Part shown: piece after piece, positions 5,352 to 8,689 of the stretch | How positions within the stretch are numbered: position 1 is the first letter of the stretch | How the letters are laid out: each line of letters opens with the position of its first letter | NCBI GenBank assembly: GCA_903842755.1 | Contig: CAIMNF010000408.1 | Location: 1 to 8,689 of the forward strand | Direction of reading: 5' to 3' | DNA from: Oligoflexia bacterium | Lineage (GTDB): Bacteria > Bdellovibrionota > UBA1018 > CAIMNF01 | DNA: 8,689 nt | Translations under genes and position numbers: made by a program | Notes under the pieces: model-generated | Database searches by the model: none | Seen by the model: only the letters and a program-made list of their open reading frames with translations | Told to the model about the DNA's origin: nothing

Positions 5352-7502
5352 TTAAACCAAATCAGTGACCAATTGAAGCAGTCTTTGCATTCTCTCCGTA
5401 CCAAGCCTAAGGTGATCGCCACTATATTGCGCTAAAATATAGTGATAGTCCAAATTGGCGCGATCGCTCAGCGCCCAGTAAAGCCAGGACATGTTTTGGT
5501 CCGGCAAGAGTTCAATAATGGTTGTCCTGGGCTCGCAAAAAACTACATTCGTTAGACCAGCTCCATGGCAACCTAAAACTAATCGAGCCTCTGAAAAAAT
5601 TTTTGCCTGCTCACGAATCGAGAATGACTCTAGCTCGACCACCTCAAACCCAAAACCGGCAATCACGCTGATCAATTCAGCTTCGTCCAATAAATGCCTC
5701 TTTTTTGCTTTCCTTCTAGAAATGTAAAGTTTTCGAAAAGGTGCAATACTGCTGGCCTCTCCTGGCTCCCTTAAAAATAGGCCGCGTAAGTATTTTAACA
5801 CCCACTCCGGAAGGTGCATATTCTGGCCAGGAATTGAGGAAAAATAGAGATGTTCGCACAAATAATGATCCTCATGATTTAAAGCCTTCCTTTGTCCCGG
5901 ATGAATTCCAGCAGCAAGTAGTCCCTCATCAAAAAAAGGCGCACGCGAGCGATTTACGAGAAAGTAGGAAATTTGATTTAAGCTAACCCCTGCTTGCTGA
6001 AGCAAATGAATCCGAGGCAAAAAGTGCGCCATAAAGTGAAAATAATTACTCCCCCCACCCGGCACCGCAAGAAGCGCCCCACTTCCGGGCAATGGCGTAG
6101 GCCTTTTAAAGACTGATTTTCGAAAAATGGGATCATTCGAATTCCTCATCCCAAATGCTCCAGATACGGGTCCAATCAATGCACCGCGAGCAGTAATGAC
6201 GCTACCCGAGTGGCCCCAGGAATAGAATTTTTCAGTCTCGATGACTAACGTTTCCGGAAATTGGTGTTTCGTTAAATTAGGGTTAAAAAAATTTAAGTCC
6301 TCCGGACAAACAGGATGAGGTGCATTGCGATGGATCTTTTGCTCCGGATAAACAGCGATGCTTTTCACTGATTCGTCTTCTTTTAAAAATGAATTGAGCG
6401 TCGCATAACCCCAAAGTGGTCCCCTTTTTTTAGGGGGGTAATTCCCTAAAAACTCAAGACCTGGCTTTGCCACAAAGTAATTCATTCTACTTTGATATTC
6501 TTCTAATAGGATCCTTAAATACACGGCCATCGCCGCCTCAGAAATATAATCCCTAGCAAATTGATTGGACTGTTTAATGATCTGTTGGACTTCCGAATCG
6601 TTTGCCTTCGCCCATTCCACTTGCTGGATCAAATCACTAAAATCACTCTTCACGGGAATGTAGTGCACAAAGGGCTTCATCAGTGGGCTATAAAACTCCG
6701 TACACGGTGCTTCATGCATAAAAACCAGGGAATTAAAAAAGGGCAAAATGCGCATTCGGTCTGCCCAGGAGGACCACGCACCCACATTGATGATATATTT
6801 ATATTTTTGCTGGGAGGCAAACGGCAAATACGAAGAGATGCTGAGCTGATCACGCAAAAGGGAGGATCGATCTATCCCGTCACCCCCCCGAATCGCATTA
6901 AATCCGACATCAAATAAATCGGGCCGTTTTTGGGCTTCCACCCAAAACCTCCCTCTATCTGTCTGCCGCCATTCGTCTACCGGCAAGTGTCCTGGAATTC
7001 GTAAAACCCCTCTAAATACGCACTTTTCTATTTTTTCTGACCATGGAAATGCCCCACCAGGAGACACAAATTCTTTATGGACGTAGTCGTCCCAACCACA
7101 GAGGAGTGTACTTCCCTCCGCTTTCCTTGCTGCGCCCAAGGGTGCCGCAAGGTTCGCACAATCAGGAAAGGTAATAGCAGACAGCACAGGAAAATCGATC
7201 TTACAAACGTCCGAAGTGAGAACCAAAAATTCTACGTCGGGCAAGGGTTCTTTTTGCGCCATCATTCTTAGAAATTCTAATAAACTCTCTCTTCGACTTA
7301 GCCGCGCTTCTCCGTATTGATGAGTGGAATCCACAAAACAATAGACCTGATTTTGAATAATCTGAAATAGAGTAATATCTTTTGCGTACTTTTTAAATGT
7401 CTGAGAAAGGTGTTCCTTGGTGATTTTTTGACGATCAAAGGCCGATAGTTTAGAACGAATGAGTCTTCGATAGTCTTCGCCAACTTTTGGGTTTATATTC
7501 AC
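5352..7502 (-). CDS. GT90 (CAP10-like) - GT61 fused double glycosyltransferase
   Basis: This is a 716-residue fusion. Residues about 80-340 match GT90/CAP10-type glycosyltransferases (the LpsA, CAP10 and POGLUT group). They have CVFRG (161-165), a YKYIINVGAWSSWADRMR block (234-251) like the family's D/N-G-x-x-S-x-R signature, and FYSPLMKPFVHYIPV (270-284) followed by DFSDLIQQVEWA. Residues about 380-716 match GT61 (DUF563; the EOGT and plant xylan transferase group): GGSNYFHFMAHFLPR (483-497), KLYISRRKAKKRHL (591-604) and GCHGAGLTNVVF (644-655) with TIIEL (661-665). The ATG at 7502 is preceded by AAGGGGG at SD distance. There is no signal peptide or membrane helix, so it is probably a cytoplasmic enzyme adding two sugars to one glycan. 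The linker (residues about 345-375) contains C6 and A7 runs on the coding strand. The HEAT-like gene follows in the operon. Family calls are confident; sugars and acceptor are unknown. Confidence 0.93.
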   Translation of the reverse strand: MNINPKVGEDYRRLIRSKLSAFDRQKITKEHLSQTFKKYAKDITLFQIIQNQVYCFVDSTHQYGEARLSRRESLLEFLRMMAQKEPLPDVEFLVLTSDVCKIDFPVLSAITFPDCANLAAPLGAARKAEGSTLLCGWDDYVHKEFVSPGGAFPWSEKIEKCVFRGVLRIPGHLPVDEWRQTDRGRFWVEAQKRPDLFDVGFNAIRGGDGIDRSSLLRDQLSISSYLPFASQQKYKYIINVGAWSSWADRMRILPFFNSLVFMHEAPCTEFYSPLMKPFVHYIPVKSDFSDLIQQVEWAKANDSEVQQIIKQSNQFARDYISEAAMAVYLRILLEEYQSRMNYFVAKPGLEFLGNYPPKKRGPLWGYATLNSFLKEDESVKSIAVYPEQKIHRNAPHPVCPEDLNFFNPNLTKHQFPETLVIETEKFYSWGHSGSVITARGALIGPVSGAFGMRNSNDPIFRKSVFKRPTPLPGSGALLAVPGGGSNYFHFMAHFLPRIHLLQQAGVSLNQISYFLVNRSRAPFFDEGLLAAGIHPGQRKALNHEDHYLCEHLYFSSIPGQNMHLPEWVLKYLRGLFLREPGEASSIAPFRKLYISRRKAKKRHLLDEAELISVIAGFGFEVVELESFSIREQAKIFSEARLVLGCHGAGLTNVVFCEPRTTIIELLPDQNMSWLYWALSDRANLDYHYILAQYSGDHLRLGTERMQRLLQLVTDLV

Positions 7503-7668
7503 TTAGCCCCCTTGCTCTTTAAACTCTAAAACCTCGATCTTTGGTTTTTTAGTCTGATCGTTGCTTGTCTTATAGTTACAATAAAACAATAAACTCCTGT
7601 TTCGAAATCAAATGAACCTTTGCGTTCAGTCCCCGCCTTCGGTAAAATAAAATCTAAGGGAGATAAAG
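7503..7668. promoter_or_regulatory. divergent intergenic region between the GT90-GT61 operon and the rhodanese gene
   Basis: This is the only spacer with room for two divergent promoters. For the rhodanese gene, TTGCGT (7620-7625) and TAAAAT (7643-7648) are 17 nt apart, but the predicted start would fall just before the SD AAGGGAG (7656-7662), leaving a very short leader. For the minus operon, TATAAG (complement of 7569-7574) is a -10-like element with no convincing -35. A short inverted repeat CGATC/GATCG (7535-7539 and 7556-7560) is too small to interpret. No operator or small RNA is evident. Confidence 0.35.
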
Positions 7669-8058
7669 ATGAAAATATCACAAGTTTTGATGATTTTAAC
7701 CGTAGTATTTGTTCAAAGGTCTTTTGCAGCCACCGACTGCAATAACGAGGAACATTATCCAATCGTTTCTAAAACTGAACTTACCCAACTGGTGAATTCA
7801 AAGACCGCGTTTGTGATTGACGTGAATGGAGAGGAGAGTTTTAAAAGCTCGCACGTTCAGGGAGCTGTCCATTTCTCAGAGGTCGAGAAGAAGTTCGCAA
7901 GCGTACTTCCCGCAGATAAAAATGCACTCATTGTAGCGTACTGTGGCGGTCCCCAATGCACGGCTTGGAAGAAAGCTGCGGCAAAAGCTTGCGAAATGGG
8001 CTATACGAACATTAAACATTTTAAAGACGGAATTAGCGGCTGGAACAAAAAAAGCTAA
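7669..8058 (+). CDS. secreted (periplasmic) single-domain rhodanese-like protein
   Basis: This 129-residue protein starts at an ATG with SD AAGGGAG (7656-7662) 6 nt upstream. Residues 1-20 look like a Sec signal peptide (MKISQ, hydrophobic stretch, RSFA with a likely cut after A20). The mature protein is one rhodanese domain: FVIDVNGEESFKSSHVQGAVHF (residues 48-69) matches the usual D-V/R ... H-x-x-G-A pattern. The catalytic loop is YCGGPQCTA with C92 as the predicted sulfur-carrying cysteine and C97 close by, and the C-terminal KHFKDGISGW is typical. The family transfers sulfane sulfur or handles persulfides and thiols. An exported copy with a second loop cysteine could act in periplasmic sulfur or redox chemistry, but no partner is next to it. 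Asn53 stands where many rhodaneses have Arg. Its stop overlaps the ruvB stop by 4 nt, convergently, and no terminator is visible between them. Confidence 0.9.
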   Translation: MKISQVLMILTVVFVQRSFAATDCNNEEHYPIVSKTELTQLVNSKTAFVIDVNGEESFKSSHVQGAVHFSEVEKKFASVLPADKNALIVAYCGGPQCTAWKKAAAKACEMGYTNIKHFKDGISGWNKKS

Positions 8059-8689
8059 AATAAGGTTTTGGCAGGATAACCTAAATGTTGAAACGCAAGA
8101 GCAGTGGCCACGCGTCCCCGCGGTGTTCGCTGAATAAACCCTTCTTGCACTAAAAACGGCTCATAGACTTCTTCAAGCGTATCGCGCTCCTCTGACAACA
8201 CTGAAGAAAGTGTTTCAATTCCTACTGGGCCCCCGTCAAATTTTTCAATCATTGCGGAAAGAAGTTTTCGATCCATGGAGTCTAACCCCCGCTGGTCGAT
8301 TTCAAACAAGACTAGTGCTTCGTTTGAGGTCTTTGAATCAATGTTAAATTCATGAATGGTTTTAAATTTGACTTGCGCGTAATCGCGGACTCTTCGAATC
8401 AATCGATTCGCGATTCGCGGAGTACCGCGCGCCCGTCTTGCAATTTCAAGTGCGCCATCTTCGGTAATACTCACCTGAAGGAGACGAGCCGAGCGGGTCA
8501 CAATTTCTGCAAGTTCCTTGGGCTGATAAAAATCAAGCCGCATTTCGACCCCAAAGCGCCCTCGCAGTGGGCTAGAGAGTAATCCCGTACGCGTAGTCGC
8601 GCCGACTAACGTAAACCGAGGCAGATCGATCCGAATCGTGCGCGCACTCGGCCCCTGACCAATAATCAAATCAAGCTTAAAATCTTCCA
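8055..8689 (-). CDS. ruvB: Holliday junction branch migration ATPase RuvB, C-terminal part
   Basis: The minus-strand frame continues past the right edge (the last in-window codons read EDFKLDLIIGQGPSART), so the N-terminal Walker A part is missing; an internal TTG at 8669 is not the start. The visible part holds IDLPRFTLVGATTRTG with the sensor-1 region, the sensor-2 arginine region RGTPRIANRLIRRVRDYA, and the C-terminal winged-helix DNA-binding domain (GLDSMDRKLL, KFDGGPVGIETL, EPFLVQEGFIQRTPRGRVAT). RuvB is the hexameric motor that works with RuvA to move Holliday junctions during recombinational repair, in the cytoplasm. It is a conserved housekeeping gene and marks the edge of the accessory glycan region. 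It ends TAG (8057-8055), overlapping the rhodanese stop. ruvA and ruvC would have to lie to the right or elsewhere. Confidence 0.98.
   Translation of the reverse strand, partial: EDFKLDLIIGQGPSARTIRIDLPRFTLVGATTRTGLLSSPLRGRFGVEMRLDFYQPKELAEIVTRSARLLQVSITEDGALEIARRARGTPRIANRLIRRVRDYAQVKFKTIHEFNIDSKTSNEALVLFEIDQRGLDSMDRKLLSAMIEKFDGGPVGIETLSSVLSEERDTLEEVYEPFLVQEGFIQRTPRGRVATALAFQHLGYPAKTLF

Noticed and set aside
6561..6917. 118-codon plus-strand frame inside the GT90-GT61 gene
   Set aside because: It is antisense to a well-supported coding region, with no RBS and no domain-like sequence; a shadow frame.
3953..7502. Idea that the GT90/GT61 enzyme O-glycosylates the neighbouring five-cysteine protein, as eukaryotic POGLUT and EOGT do on EGF repeats
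   Set aside because: The enzyme has no export signal while the small protein is Sec-exported, the cysteine pattern is not EGF-like, and the genes are convergent rather than co-transcribed.
7535..7560. Inverted repeat CGATC...GATCG as operator or riboswitch stem in the divergent spacer
   Set aside because: Only 5 bp arms with a 16-nt loop; expected by chance and not placed symmetrically around a promoter.
8667..8669. TTG at 8669 as the start of the ruvB frame
   Set aside because: The upstream in-frame codons continue typical RuvB sequence (EDFKLDL), so the gene extends beyond the right edge.

Overview
The window looks like a chromosomal segment of a Gram-negative bacterium of moderate-to-low GC. 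The evidence is Sec-type signal peptides on two small exported proteins, clear AAGGAG-type ribosome binding sites, a rho-independent terminator, and a proteobacterial-style RuvB at the right edge. The mix of large odd glycosyltransferases and small exported Cys-containing proteins would fit Bdellovibrionota or another deltaproteobacterial-type lineage. That placement is an impression from protein style; no marker in the window settles it.

Layout, left to right. (1) Two tandem minus-strand paralogues (1-573, cut by the left edge, and about 570-1280) encode a putative GT-A-like glycosyltransferase family and overlap by ATGA. (2) Divergent from them, 1354-3888 (+) encodes an 844-residue chimera: a GT4 glycosyltransferase, a membrane segment, a long predicted coiled coil, and a class I SAM methyltransferase. 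(3) A monocistronic small secreted protein with five mature cysteines (3953-4285, +) has its own candidate promoter, a strong SD and a terminator. (4) A minus-strand two-gene operon (7502 down to 4351) encodes a 716-residue protein joining a GT90/CAP10-like domain to a GT61 domain. It is followed 8 nt later by a membrane-anchored HEAT-like helical-repeat protein. (5) A periplasmic single-domain rhodanese (7669-8058, +) ends 4 nt into the end of (6) ruvB (minus, cut by the right edge).

Most of the window (1-7502, apart from the small secreted protein) is a cell-surface glycan locus. Four proteins carry five glycosyltransferase-type domains plus one methyltransferase, and two of the four are multi-domain fusions. 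The best candidate for something undescribed is the GT4-membrane-coiled-coil-methyltransferase protein. It reads like a polymerising or priming glycosyltransferase fused to a ruler-type chain-terminating methyltransferase, by analogy with the separate WbdA/WbdD pair of O-antigen synthesis. The second is the GT90-GT61 fusion. Acceptors, donors and products cannot be read from the sequence. No tRNA, rRNA, CRISPR array, insertion sequence or phage gene was seen.
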